Assembly (NCBI GenBank): GCA_033980235.1
Contig: CM067075.1
Span: 25,243,061 to 25,307,060 of the forward strand
DNA from: Diadema setosum
Lineage: Eukaryota; Echinodermata; Echinoidea; Diadematoida; Diadematidae
DNA: 64,000 nt
Reading direction: 5' to 3'
Position numbers and translations under genes: made by a program. The notes under the pieces were generated by a model. That model had not been told where the DNA came from, made no database searches, and saw only the letters and a program-made list of their open reading frames with translations. The stretch's first letter is position 1. Every line of letters starts with the position of its first letter. Below, in pieces: positions 1-17,201 of the stretch.

Positions 1-303
1 GTTTAGTTTTATACTTGTGAGGTGATAACATCATCAGCTCATTTGCATATATTCATATCAACTGTTTCAGGATCTGTTTTGCGTAATTAGCTCATCTTTA
101 AAATTTCATAACTTCCTTATCTTTGTTCCCATTTTGATACTATTTTCATTCTTTGTGCTTTTTAATTGTATTTCATTGATATCAAGATATTTCTGGTCAA
201 GAATTCTCCACTGATTTTAATGGTCTTTTGAGATGGTGGTCCTGACGGGATTATGAATGAGCTGAGAAGCTAAAATAAACTGAAGTAAACCGAACCAACT
301 CAC

Positions 304-6490
<6,187 letters not shown>

Positions 6491-6818
6491 GATGGCTGAA
6501 TTTTGGAAGAAAATACATGTAAGCAATACATGTAATTATATGCACTAATGCAGTTGGTTTCTTGTTTAATAAGCATTATTCTCTGAACTATTGATTAGCA
6601 ACAAACAAACACTGTGTGCATGATGACTGATGATGCAAACTGGGGCAAGAGTTCCATAAAATGTACCTCTGATAAAATTGAAAAAGAAAAAAGAAAAAGA
6701 GAAGCGATATGTACAAATAGGCCCTAATATGATTAAATTTAGGTGGCTTCAGGATTAGGGTTAGGGTAGCATTGCTCTCGGTGTCCTACCAAGGGTAATG
6801 CAGACTTCAAGTACTCCT

Positions 6819-6972
6819 GGGCCCCATTTCATAAAAGATCTTAGGAGAGCAACTCTTGCTGGCAACGTCCAATAGCAACAGCCAATCAGGAAGCTGGATT
6901 CTCCTCGTTACCATGACATTTGCCATTCCAGCAAGAGTTACCATTGTATCAACTTTTTATGACATGGGGCCC
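6819..6972. mobile_element. MITE with GGGCCCCATTTCATAAAA ends
   Basis: The left end GGGCCCCATTTCATAAAAG is inverted at the right as CTTTTTATGACATGGGGCCC. A second inverted pair inside (AGCAACTCTTGCTGG / CCAGCAAGAGTTACC) makes the whole 154 bp a long imperfect hairpin. It is in the NDUFS1 leader intron. Confidence 0.7.
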
Positions 6973-8079
6973 TAAAGTTATAAACTGTGACCAGCCCGAA
7001 CGCTTCGCATTGGGGCTGCATAAAATAGGATTTGGGGTCCTGTACGGGACAGTATCGTCCCTAAATTCCAATTTAAATACTAAAAATTGCTCTAATTTGA
7101 ATATATACAGATGTAGAGTCTAGTCCAATTGTTGGCAACAGGTGTCATGGAACATTTGCTTCCTCCAATAAACTTAGTTCTTTTCTGTCCAAATGGATGA
7201 TTTTAAATGATTCAGTCAAGAGGAATCTGTGAGAACGGCAACTGCTCGCAAGACAGATTAGAACAGAAGCCTGTGTGTGCATGCGCTCATTGGTACATGT
7301 ACATTGTAGCAGTGTGACCTCTTGACAAGGCACTCTCATTGCGCGACATCGTGTGGTACTCGGTCACTCTGTGCTGGGCGCGTTTCACTTGAACCCTTTG
7401 AACCCACACTACACAGTGAAAGAGCATGTCCAAAGGCTAAAAACGTGTCTGTTTCTGTTCCTGTTTCTGTTCTGGTTCCGTCGGTATACTCAGAATTAAC
7501 TGTACTCCACCAACGTTCTAACTAGTATGGTTGTTTATGTGCAGGGCAGTGTTTCACATTTGAAGTCTCTGTTTGAAGACTGTATTGGATGTAGACGTGA
7601 CTGTTTCCTTGTCAAGTAGGTTCAAGTCCACTGCTGTCCTGTGGAAGAATGAGTAAAATTTACTTGTTTACATCTTTCTTGGTCAATGTTCTTTGGACTC
7701 TTCTGCTGTTCCCTCTGGTTGTTCTTCTGGATCTTCCCCCTCTGTCATTAACTCTTGATCCCTCTAATTCATTGCAACTTCTTATGAATATTCATTTTTC
7801 CAATGCACAATTTGACCGAAAGATCGGTCTGTATCTGTCCGTCGGGGAATGTTTTGCGGAGACTACGTCTGGCTTCACGGATCCCTTGCGTATACAGACC
7901 GAAGTCAATGATGCCAGCTATTGTGTGGATCAGGTGCCAGTGGTCGCGCACAGATGAAATGTCACGATAAACCCAATTTCATACAGCTCTTTAATATTCA
8001 AACACGTTTGACATGAATAAAAACTACTATATGTAGCAATATTTTACCCCTTCCCACATAGTACAAAGCAAATACTCAC

Positions 8080-8145
8080 TCTAGATCGCAAAAACCTGCA
8101 TCCTTATCGCAGCATCAGACGTTCCGCTAGGTCGCCATTTTCAGT
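8080..8145 (-). other. NDUFS1: Probable noncoding first exon of NDUFS1
   Basis: The coding exon begins 5 nt upstream of the ATG at a clear acceptor, so a leader exon must exist. On the minus strand the segment starting near 8140 ends in CTAGA|GTGAGTATT, a strong donor with GT at 8079-8078. It sits directly below YY1-like and CCAAT motifs and is not AT-rich, unlike the intron. The exact 5' end is a guess. Confidence 0.5.
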
Positions 8146-8201
8146 TTTCGCCTGAAACTGATCACCGCTGATCTCGTATGTAAGGCGTGCTCTGATTGGC
8201 C
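8130..8201 (-). promoter_or_regulatory. NDUFS1 core promoter, probably bidirectional
   Basis: Read on the minus strand: GGCCAATCAG (CCAAT box) at 8201-8192, then AAAATGGCG, a YY1-type motif, at 8141-8133 about 60 bp downstream. A TATA-less promoter with CCAAT and YY1 sites is typical of nuclear genes for respiratory-chain subunits. The nearest plus-strand open frame starts at 8252, so the same region could drive both directions. Confidence 0.45.
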
Positions 8202-8251
8202 AACTGCGCATCCCCCGTCAGCTGATCGATATGAATATGTAAAATATGTAA

Positions 8252-8494
8252 ATGAGCAACTCTGATTGCGCAATGGATGATCGAGACCTCGTGTCCCAGG
8301 TCCTGAAAACTGTCACAGGAGAGTTGAGACGTCGTGTCAATGTAGTCATTCCCGCAGACACCTACTACCACAGTATGGCAAACCACCATCTGCCACATCG
8401 CGACAACTTTCATAGATTCTACGACTACAGATCAGGGCTGAGGCGGATTGGACATGAACAGAAATGGCATGTTCAAATTGCACAAATACCGTAG
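8252..8494 (+). CDS. Hypothetical open frame at the start of the plus-strand gene
   Basis: An 80-codon frame starting at ATG 8252, about 50 bp from the CCAAT box and divergent from NDUFS1. The N-terminus, MSNSDCAMDDRDLVSQVLKT, is mixed and not low in complexity. No domain is recognised. It ends at TAG just as the frame of the next exon (from 8464) opens, so joining them needs an intron or an indel that I cannot place. It may be a true first exon or part of a decayed copy. Confidence 0.3.
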   Translation: MSNSDCAMDDRDLVSQVLKTVTGELRRRVNVVIPADTYYHSMANHHLPHRDNFHRFYDYRSGLRRIGHEQKWHVQIAQIP

Positions 8495-8835
8495 GGAAGA
8501 GATACAACTTATCTGCTAAAATCAATCACAACAGTTTCAATTCTATAGATGCCCTTAATTCTGTGGGCATAGTTGTCAGCCCAGACAAAGTACGAGAAAC
8601 GTTATGCCTCTCACGCAGATCTATGCTTTCAAGTTTATCAAGACCCAGTGAAACAGTCGTTCAAACTACGCGAAAAATAAAAGAATCAGCGTGTGCAGAA
8701 GTATACCTGGGGCGCAAATTCAAGAGATTGCGAACGTCAAATTTGAAGCAACCTGCAAAACGTTGGAAAACAATATGTACACCTGTCAAGACGCGACGAA
8801 TCTCGCCTCAAAAGAGTAAGGCGATAACAAGTACG
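8464..8835 (+). CDS. Probable exon of a transposon-related zinc-motif protein (DUF6589-associated type)
   Basis: 124 codons ending at a strong donor ACG|GTAAGTATT (GT 8836-8837), phase 0. The protein starts MACSNCTNTVGKRYNLSAKI and later reads VRETLCLSRRSML, then a Lys/Arg-rich tail. Many cnidarian, molluscan and deuterostome hypothetical proteins open with a paired C-x2-C ... C-x2-C module of this shape ahead of a DUF6589 region. That resemblance is from memory and needs a search. The expected last cysteine appears as Arg (CLSR, codon CGC, one base from TGC), which suggests a decaying copy. An in-frame stop at 8455 means the frame does not extend upstream without splicing. Confidence 0.45.
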
Positions 8836-9462
8836 GTAAGTATTCTACTGACATTGACTACCTGTACGTGTACGTGTAAATGTCAGCATCAGATAATAAA
8901 GAAAAGATGAGAAAACTATGAATATTAAATTAGAAACATTGTATGTCATTCATCAATGATATGAAATCACAATTGGTCAGTATCATTTGACGATGTTGAA
9001 TGAATTAAAGATCAGTCAGTTCTTGTATAGGGGACATGTTCCGCAGAGACTGCGTCTGGCTTCATGGAATGCGCTAACGGAGGACTGAGCCGTAAAAATA
9101 AGATAAATAGATAAATAAACGAAATAAAATAAACAAGTAAAAAAACTCCTCCGGACAGTTTTTTTTCCTGTCTATTGATAATGCAGAATACATTTGATTT
9201 ACAGTCAACCTTGAACCTATCCTAAGGTTCAATAAATGCATATTTTCGCATCATGATTGTAATATGAAAGTAAATCGATCCTAACAAATTGCCCTTTTTA
9301 ATATTCTAACATAATAATATTTGTATTCATGTAATTAATCACTGGGTTATTTACTAAATTTTCATATGTATTAAGTATATCCAAGACTTAGGTAATGCAG
9401 TATTAGTTTTGTGTCTAATTCAATTCTTCTCAAAATGTAGTCCAAAGGATTTCTTCAAACAG

Positions 9463-9879
9463 CAGCCGCTCATCTATTATAGGGTAACTACAAACGGGCT
9501 ATCGCAATCATGTGTCGGAGAAGTATCTCTTTCACCACGCATAATTATGGTTACAGCCATATCAAAGAAAGTAAAGAAAGAGGCAATACGTTTGGACAAG
9601 AAAGGGACATTCAAGCCAGGATCATCAGGAGCAACCAAGCTTGACAGCTACAAGCAACTGAACTGGAAAAGTGTTCTAAAAGACATCAGACAAACATGTC
9701 CAATACTCATGCGTCTCTTGCAATCATCGCTCCCGTACGGAAGACTGCAGACACATCTGCAACACATACGGATGATTAATGTCATATCAGTGCTCATGTT
9801 CCTTCAGAAATCCATCTCAAAACAAGGTCCTCCAGGAACTAACTGGCATGATACTGTGGTTTGCCGGATGCAGACGTGA
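9463..9879 (+). CDS. Probable second exon of the same transposon-related gene
   Basis: An open frame from a candidate acceptor (TTCTTCAAACAG|CAGCCG), phase 0 like the donor at 8836, to TGA at 9877-9879. It contains LNWKSVLKDIRQTCPILMRL, followed by an Ile/Leu-rich helix ending FLQKSISKQGPPG. In DUF6589-associated proteins a W..LL.EL...APTL..LL block is followed by a similar ML.....K..S..Q segment, which is why I link it to that group; confidence is moderate. The frame could also leave through CAGAC|GTGAGG at 9876 into a later exon that I do not find. Confidence 0.4.
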   Translation, partial: QPLIYYRVTTNGLSQSCVGEVSLSPRIIMVTAISKKVKKEAIRLDKKGTFKPGSSGATKLDSYKQLNWKSVLKDIRQTCPILMRLLQSSLPYGRLQTHLQHIRMINVISVLMFLQKSISKQGPPGTNWHDTVVCRMQT

Positions 9880-12373
9880 GGTGGGTTGTATAATTTGAAG
9901 AGTGAAAAGGACAATATTGATTTTTCAGCCACTTTAGTGTTGAGAATATGAGAACTACGATTACTATACTCTAACAAGCATGTGTACACGTACTATATAG
10001 GTGGATTAGCTTCAGATTTTACACGCTAAAACGTGCAGTATATATGACACGCGATGAATTTAATATTTGTAAAATTCAGCAGAGAGATGATGATGATGAG
10101 GAGGAGGAGGAGAGATGGGGAAGGGGGTTAGAGCTATTTATGAACAGGAATGTTCGACATTCCGAAGGATGTGATTCTGAAAGTGAAATGTGTTTTATAA
10201 AGACGGAATAAAGATTGGTACAGGGAACAGACTTATGGCGCTTGATTCGCCGAGTTACGCTGAATATATCGAGCGTAAGATCAATCATAGCTCTTTAATA
10301 CGAGACAGGTCCAATGTTCATTATTCTGGAGGTTCGTAAATTCGAAAATTTAACAAGGTTCGTTAATCCGGAAAGGCGTCGCGTATTAAGGATTCCTGGG
10401 AAAACGAACCTTATTCAATTAATTTCGGATTAGGCCAAGTAAAAAAAGAAAGCAGTTTCTCATCCTCGCGGGCATCGATTTTTTTTACTATTTAATATTT
10501 TCAAAATGGCGCTGAAAATACCAAGAAATTCATAATTCTCGTCCCAGCCCGCTCCCTGCCCGCATAGATTTTCAGTTGCCGAATCGACTTTCTTGATATT
10601 TACTATTTTTTCGGCTGCCGAAAAAAGAAATTGACAATAATATTCACCTACCAATGGTGATGTCTCATTTCTAATTATGCCTTGCGTCCTCTACTTAGCT
10701 GTAGTACAGCTGTAGCTTCTGTAGTGCGTATGTAATAGTTAACGCATGCATTTCACACTGCTCCACAAAGCAGTCGAACTGTAGTTGGATGGGCGGGCCT
10801 GGGCTGTGATGTACAGCGCACTCGGTACGTCGTGAACGCGATAGCGGCAACATTTTTGCGCACAATCGCTGATATTCCACGCGTATTTCGCGCATTGTTC
10901 GTATTTTTCCCCGTTTCTCATATTTTAAGCGGATGAATTGTACTGTACAAATGCTTGTGAGGATTGTATGGAGTTTGTATACATTTTCCTGTCATTGTGA
11001 CTATGTGCATGTGCGTGCAGTGTCGGAAGGTACGGTAATGCAGTGGCCGTGCCGCACCGTTTATTGGCAAAGTGTGCGTGTCTGTAGCTGTGTAGAGGCC
11101 CATACACTCTGCTCTGTAACGTTGCATCTGACGGCGATGTATTGTTATATTTTGAAGATAAAATGAATGCACTTTTCCAGCAAATGTAGAATTATTACAT
11201 GGGTGTATCTACAAAATAAATAACTTTTCCACGGATTCTGGTTTGTCTCGTATTTCTGCGGGATACTTTTCTTTACGATGTAAATTCACGGACACGGCCG
11301 TGAGTCGTATCATCTGTAGTGTGGTATACAATCATTCATCATCCAAATGATGAGTGATTATCAAATGTCTTTTTAGAACATGAAGAAACATCTTTAAATG
11401 TTTAATGCTATAATGCCATATCAGTATCATTTTGACATCCATCTGCAATTGTACAAGCCATTTTCCAGTTGAATGTGCTACAATTGTACTGTGAAGAAAT
11501 GCAGATACATACCAGCTGTGTGGACACAAACAGTCACAAACACCAATGATAGATAAAGCAGTGTTTTGAATATCATGGAATTTATTTCAGTCGTACATTT
11601 GTTGAAAGACATGTTTTATACCTGTTTCAATTAATAGCACAATACATCAGAATTGCACATACACTGGTATCAGAAATGCCATTACAACACTAAATACCAG
11701 TTTTAAGATGGTCATTTTCCCTTGACATCTGTAGTGGAAAGAAAAAGCAAATGTATTTCTGCATGCATGAAGTTTCATTTCAAGTATGGTACATATATAT
11801 ATTTGTTTGAAAATGCACAGAGTGCAGGCAAGACATACACTTGGGACCTGGTCTCTCATAACACAGCTACCAGAGTGATATTTCATTTCATAAATTGGAT
11901 ATAGAAAATAGTAAAGCCCTCTCTCGTTACCTTCCTCAGAATTACCGGACGAGAAACACATATTACTTTCGTTTTGACAATCCTCGAAAAAATAGTAAGA
12001 TATCAAATAGAAAGGACCTCCCTCATCGCCTTGCTCAAAAAACCCGGACGAGAAACTACTTTCTTTTTTTACTTGGCCTTAAGCAACCTTATTAACTTTG
12101 ATTTTGTTTTTCGGATAAATTATCAGACTTGGGAATAACGAGCCGCAAACTTTGTGAACAATGCGACAGGTACACACACCATCTCAATAGGTGTTGATAA
12201 GTGGATTATACGAAGATAAGTTTATTATAGCTTGAACTTTGAGACTTACTCCGACTGCCACTGACGGTTAAAGGGCGTTTCCTGAATTTCATTCAGTGCC
12301 AAAGCAAGAATTAGACGCAATCGAGAAGGGTGAGGTACCTCACCCAATTTTTCATAGAGACAGTGGTTAAGAA
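9880..12373. other. Region without a recognised gene
   Basis: AT-rich except at 10690-11330, which is richer in CpG and holds overlapping short open frames on both strands without a recognisable motif. Two degenerate ~95-bp tandem units at about 11908-12067 share the core CCGGACGAGAAAC. A block of TTCGTTAATCCGG-type repeats lies at 10320-10435. Confidence 0.6.
10320..10435. repeat. TTCGTTATTCCG-type repeat block
   Basis: Several degenerate copies, in both orientations, of a motif around GGTTCGTTAATCCGGAA (for example GGTTCGTAAATTCG, AAGGTTCGTTAATCCGG and AAAACGAACCTTATTC). The same motif forms the larger block at 26300-26830. Confidence 0.55.
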
Positions 12374-13585
12374 CAGTTCGGGAAACCCACTCAAAAGGGG
12401 GGCCCCTCCTTATAAGTAACCCGTCCCCCTTATAAGTAACCCCCAGGGCACCCCTTATAAGGAGTCTCCACGCTTTTTTGCAATGCAACGCGAAAATGAA
12501 AGGACTGCGGCAATTCGCTTGATTATGTCCATAAAGCTTCACAAGTTTCCTAGTTACTCACGAAATTTGAGCAAAATCGGTTCGAGGCATCATATCTAAA
12601 ATCATGGATTTAATTGCGATGTCAAACGACCCATGCGAATGCTGAAATGCGAGCGATTACTGGCGTGAGTGTCGCCAGGCGCGGCGGCGCGGCAATGCTT
12701 GAGTGCAGACGTGGCGACTGAGTACGGAGACTTTCGTTCATTCAGGTGGCTTTAAATGAAGGAAAAATAACAAAAGTAACGAAATAGTCAACCACCTACC
12801 TTTGCAATTGGTATGCATATATACAAAAGGATACGTTCCCATAGGGTTGTCCAGTTGAAGTCGTCCCTAAACAAAAATTTTAAGTTGAAACTTGCAAGTT
12901 TCGCCAATGAAGCTTGAAATTTCCAACAGCTCCCGCATTCAGCAAGTTGTTCAGCGCGTGCGCGCTCTCGCGCTGAACAACTTGCTGAATGCGGGAGCTT
13001 ACCGGGAGCTGTTGGAAATTTCAAGCTTCATCGCCGAAACTTGCAAGTTTCAACTTAAAATTTTTGTTTAGGGACGACTTCAACTGGACAACCCTATGGG
13101 AACGTATCCTTTTGTATATATGCATACCAATTGCAAAGGTAGGCGGTTGACTATTTCGTTACTTTTGTTATTTTTCCTTCATTTAAAGCCACCTGAATGA
13201 ACGAAAGTCTCCGTACTCAGTCGCCACGTCTGCACTCAAGCATTGCCGCGCCGCCGCGCCTGGCGACACTCACTCCAGTAATCGCTCGCATTTCAGCATT
13301 CGCATGGGTCGTTTGACATCGCATTTAAATCCATGATTTTAGATATGATGCCTCGAACCGATTTTGCTCAAATTTCGTGAGTAACTAGGAAACTTGTGAA
13401 GCTTTATGGACATAATCAAGCGAATTGCCGCAGTCCTTTCATTTTCGCGTTGCATTGCAAAAAAGCGTGGAGACTCCTTATAAGGGGTGCCCCGGGGGTT
13501 ACTTATAAGGGGGACGGGGTTACTTATAAGGGGGACGGGTTACTTATAAGGAGGGGCCCCCCTTTTGAGTGGGTCTCCCGAACTG
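12374..13585. repeat. 1.2-kb near-perfect palindrome (inverted-repeat element)
   Basis: The left arm 12374-12958 (585 bp) is repeated inverted as 12969-13585 (617 bp) around a 10-bp centre. The arms differ by scattered single bases and two length differences: about 12 bp near the centre and one extra ~20-bp GGTTACTTATAAGGGGGAC unit in the right arm. The ends read CAGTTCGGG / CCCGAACTG and are flanked by the 4-bp direct repeat AGAA (12370-12373 and 13586-13589), as expected for a transposon insertion. The MKLYGHNQANC... frame found in both arms is most simply a by-product of the repeat. Confidence 0.9.
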
Positions 13586-14523
13586 AGAATATCCACACAG
13601 CGTCAATGGCAAAATATAAAAGAGTCCTCCAGACAGACGGATCTTTCTGTCTAATGCACAATGACAATGTGCCACGCAAAGCTTGTTTCAAAAAAATAAA
13701 GGAAGGGGGATGGGCCTGGGGTGTGAAGATGTACTCATAGAAAAATGTCTTTTCAAGACCATGGGATCAGTCTGGAAATGAGTATCAAGTGCACAACGCC
13801 AGGATTGCCCAGTAAAGTTAGCTCGACAACCACATGTAGGCCTAGGCCCTAAACTAAATTTTAAATTTACACAGGACAGACAGCTTGAGCAATCTACCAC
13901 ACTGGTCACTGCACTGCGTCACTGGCACTACACTGCAGCTAAAATTATCCAATTCATATAATTTAAATTGTAAAGGTAAAATAGACTTCTACACTTTAAT
14001 TGGCGGTAGGCCCCTTTAATTCTGACTCAAGTCACTGTGTTGAGAGCTGGGTGCATTTACGGATTTAGAGCTCTAACCCGTTGTGGCGTTAAAGTCATAG
14101 TCTATTACCAATATGATTACCAATACTGTGCGCAGTGTAACCGGCAGGGTTCGGTTCGTCAACGTGCAAATGGTATGAACGTTCACACAGACAGTGCAGT
14201 GAAGGATGCGAACATCAACAGCAACACTGCATGTAATAATTCTCTTCGTAAATAGGTATTTAGCCTCTCAAAGCCACAATTTTTATCCCTCAACTACGAG
14301 ACAAATCTGCAAAACTAATATGAGCATTTCAACAGTCCGAGAGAATACAGTTTTTTAGTGTAAACATTACCTTTTGGCGTTGGCTTCGCCTTCAGGACAC
14401 TTCTTCTGGCTTCTCCAGTTCAGCGTTACGTGCGTCGCGTATTATACACACATACACACACAAAATCTAGGATTACGGAATACCGGTGAATGGCTATGGT
14501 ATCTTCTAGTCCGTAAATACCAT

Positions 14524-14572
14524 TCGACCAAGGAGGTATGAGAGAGTTCTCTCAATACCTCCTTGATTCGAC
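14524..14572. repeat. Short hairpin with AAGGAGGTAT arms
   Basis: AAGGAGGTATGAGAGAG is inverted as TCTCTCAATACCTCCTT with almost no loop, and flanking TCGA extends it. Origin unknown. Confidence 0.6.
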
Positions 14573-15251
14573 TACTAGTAGCGCCGTATACTATAAGCAC
14601 TGCATTTATAACAGACAGGACCGGGAATTTTAGTGGGAGAGCTAGACCCCTAGTAGGAGTAGATGATAATGACAACATTCATAAAATAACTGAACACTCC
14701 TACTTCCGCAGAAGACAATGAAGAAAAGGTTGCCATACTGGTAATATTGCTTGTCTGACAGCAGAAAAGAGCACGTTGTTGTTGTTGTTGTTGTTTTATA
14801 GAAAGAAAGAAAATAAAGACATGATACACTCCCCACTTAGACAGTCGGATATACAATCGGATATATCATCTGACGTAAAGGTCACTGATTTTTCAGTAAT
14901 AATCATGATCGATCAAAAGCTAATGATGATAATAATAAGCATGATGATACATTGTAATAACAACATTGATTGTTATTATCATTATCACTATGATTATATT
15001 ACAATCATCATTATTGTTTTTATTATTTTCTATCATATAAAATCATTATCACCATCGTCATCATCGTCATCATCGTCATCATCGTCATCATCATTGTTAT
15101 GATACCATTACTACAACTCACTATAAAATGACGTTTTCGTCTTCTAGAATTTGTGCAGTGACCTTGACCTTGATAACCCCCCCCCCCCCCGGGTCTCACA
15201 GCCCCCCCCCCCCCCCCTTGAGTTGAGACTTCATAATTCGACGCATGTACT

Positions 15252-15321
15252 TTTTCTTGTAAATTCAGTAAGCATAATTAAGATGTATATCTTAATTATG
15301 CTTATTGAACTTACAAGAAAA
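15252..15321. repeat. 70-nt hairpin with 33-nt arms
   Basis: The arms 15252-15284 and 15289-15321 pair with two mismatches around a GTAT loop. The size resembles a microRNA precursor or a very small MITE; nothing else distinguishes these. Confidence 0.7.
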
Positions 15322-17201
15322 TATAAGTATAGTGAAGATTTATTTGTGTAAGGATCAACCAGAGGTTCGTTTAGCTATCGATCACCTCTGTAGGTCAATT
15401 TGACCATGTGGTTACAATATTATTATCACTGATATATTTACTATATTTACAACATACTTGTATATCAATATATTTTGAATTGAATTGAATTGAATCGAAT
15501 ATGGGAAAATTAAAATTCCATGACTTTCTTACGTTGGGTCTAATTCTGACATGAAACCTCTAGGTCCTATCATTTTGTTCATCTGGTTTAACCTTTTGTG
15601 GGCTTTTTGAGTGCCAATCGGGACAGAAAACGTCATAGCGTTGTATATTGGTTACAGACACTGTCCAACGGAAAGGGTTAACTCTATTTGCTTGAGCGAA
15701 CTTGAAAATTGTGTGGAATTGCTCATCAATGTAATGCTTTGTTAGTTGTTTAGCTTCTTTCAACTTAAAATAAAATATAAAGGGTGCTGTGAAGATATAC
15801 ATGACAGTCATCTTATTCACCATAAAGTCAGCAGCCCCAAGCTCGGAAACCTCGAATGATTCCAGAACTTTCTTCCTTTCTCCCCCCTTCTCCTTCTCCT
15901 CCTCCATTTGTTTTTGTACTACACGTGCTCTTTTCTTGTGAGAATTATTCTTGTTTGTACTTTGGCATAACCAGCAGGGAAATATAATGGCAGGAAAATT
16001 ATAATAAAGTTCAGCGATTTCCTGCGTCTATCACCTGACGAAATGATTGATTTACAGGTGAACTGCAATGGAAATTGTCATGTAGAGTATATGCAATCAT
16101 TTCTAAATACAGAATTACAATAACCAAATCGAGAATGATGCATGGTCACTGATAATGATAATTCTGTTTATTCATTTTGCTATTATGGTAAATGGTCATA
16201 ACAATCATTATCACTATTAAGCTTACTATGACGTTTCTCTGCAGCATACGAATGAAATATACAGTAGTCGGCACACGGTGTATACAATTTATTGTGCTTC
16301 CACATATTTTTATTGCATCCATCATGAATATCAACGAACACAAAATCAATCACAGGAGTCAACTTCTTGTCATGATCAGGATCATAATCGGTGTTGAAAG
16401 TTCGTGATTGAAAGAGAGGGAAGCAACCGAGATGGGATTACAATACAGTTTATGGCGGCTCCCTTCCACGGTATGGAATATTGCCAATTAAGGTCGCATT
16501 ATATTCCAAATTTATGAAGATGGTGATCGCCATCACCATTCGAGTATATGAGTTATAAACAGCCTCCCACGTCCACCATCACCATCTCACCATACTACAA
16601 TGTACTTGCTTATGAAAAAAAAATACATGTACTTGTTTAGAAATACATTGTAATTGGAAAACTACTTTTAATGCTACGTCGTAGCATCTAGCATAGGTCT
16701 TGCTAGATATAGGTCTATACCTTCCAAAGCAAGACTGTGCATTACTTGGTTGTATGTTTCCATGCATGTTGCTCATGATATAACTGACAAAAGACGCTGC
16801 AAGGAACCTCGAATGTAATCCTTGGTCTCCGGGAAAAGATGCATTCCATATCTTTTCCTTAATCATTTAACTTTAGTATCTATACTGTAGCAATGATGGA
16901 CAGCTGAGGTCAATCGCACAGGTAGAGTCTTGATTTGGAATATTTTTGCTTTGTTGCTGGCGTATCCGAGTAAACTGAAGAAAAATGGTAGAAAAATATC
17001 ATAAAAGATATGGCAGATATACAGAGATAATAGATATATACAGGGTATTTAGATGTCATTCATTTGGCCATCACATAAAATGGCACAGAGGGTGAATCAA
17101 CACGCGGTCAACAAGCATTTGGAGTTAAAAAGGTCGTATAACTATTCCAGTCCCATGATCGCTAACAGGTGTCCGCAAATACATCACATCAAGTGAACAA
17201 G

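Larger units (their letters stand above)
13586..17201. other. Region without a recognised gene; short hairpins and simple repeats
   Basis: No exon is recognised. It holds hairpins at 14524-14572 and 15252-15321, a GTT run at 14776-14796, ATT/ATC-rich sequence at 14890-15100 including a CATCGT array (about 15051-15094), and two C-runs near 15177-15190 and 15202-15217. The 115-codon minus-strand frame at 15560-15907 has no known motif. Confidence 0.6.

Noticed and set aside
12246..13740. Two open frames, both starting MKLYGHNQANC, on opposite strands
   Set aside because: They are the same sequence in the two arms of the 1.2-kb palindrome; the frame runs through minisatellite units, has no known domain and is best explained as a by-product.
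15560..15907. 115-codon minus-strand frame starting MEEEKEKGGERKK
   Set aside because: Acidic/basic start comes from a CCTTCTCC tract; the rest has no recognisable motif.
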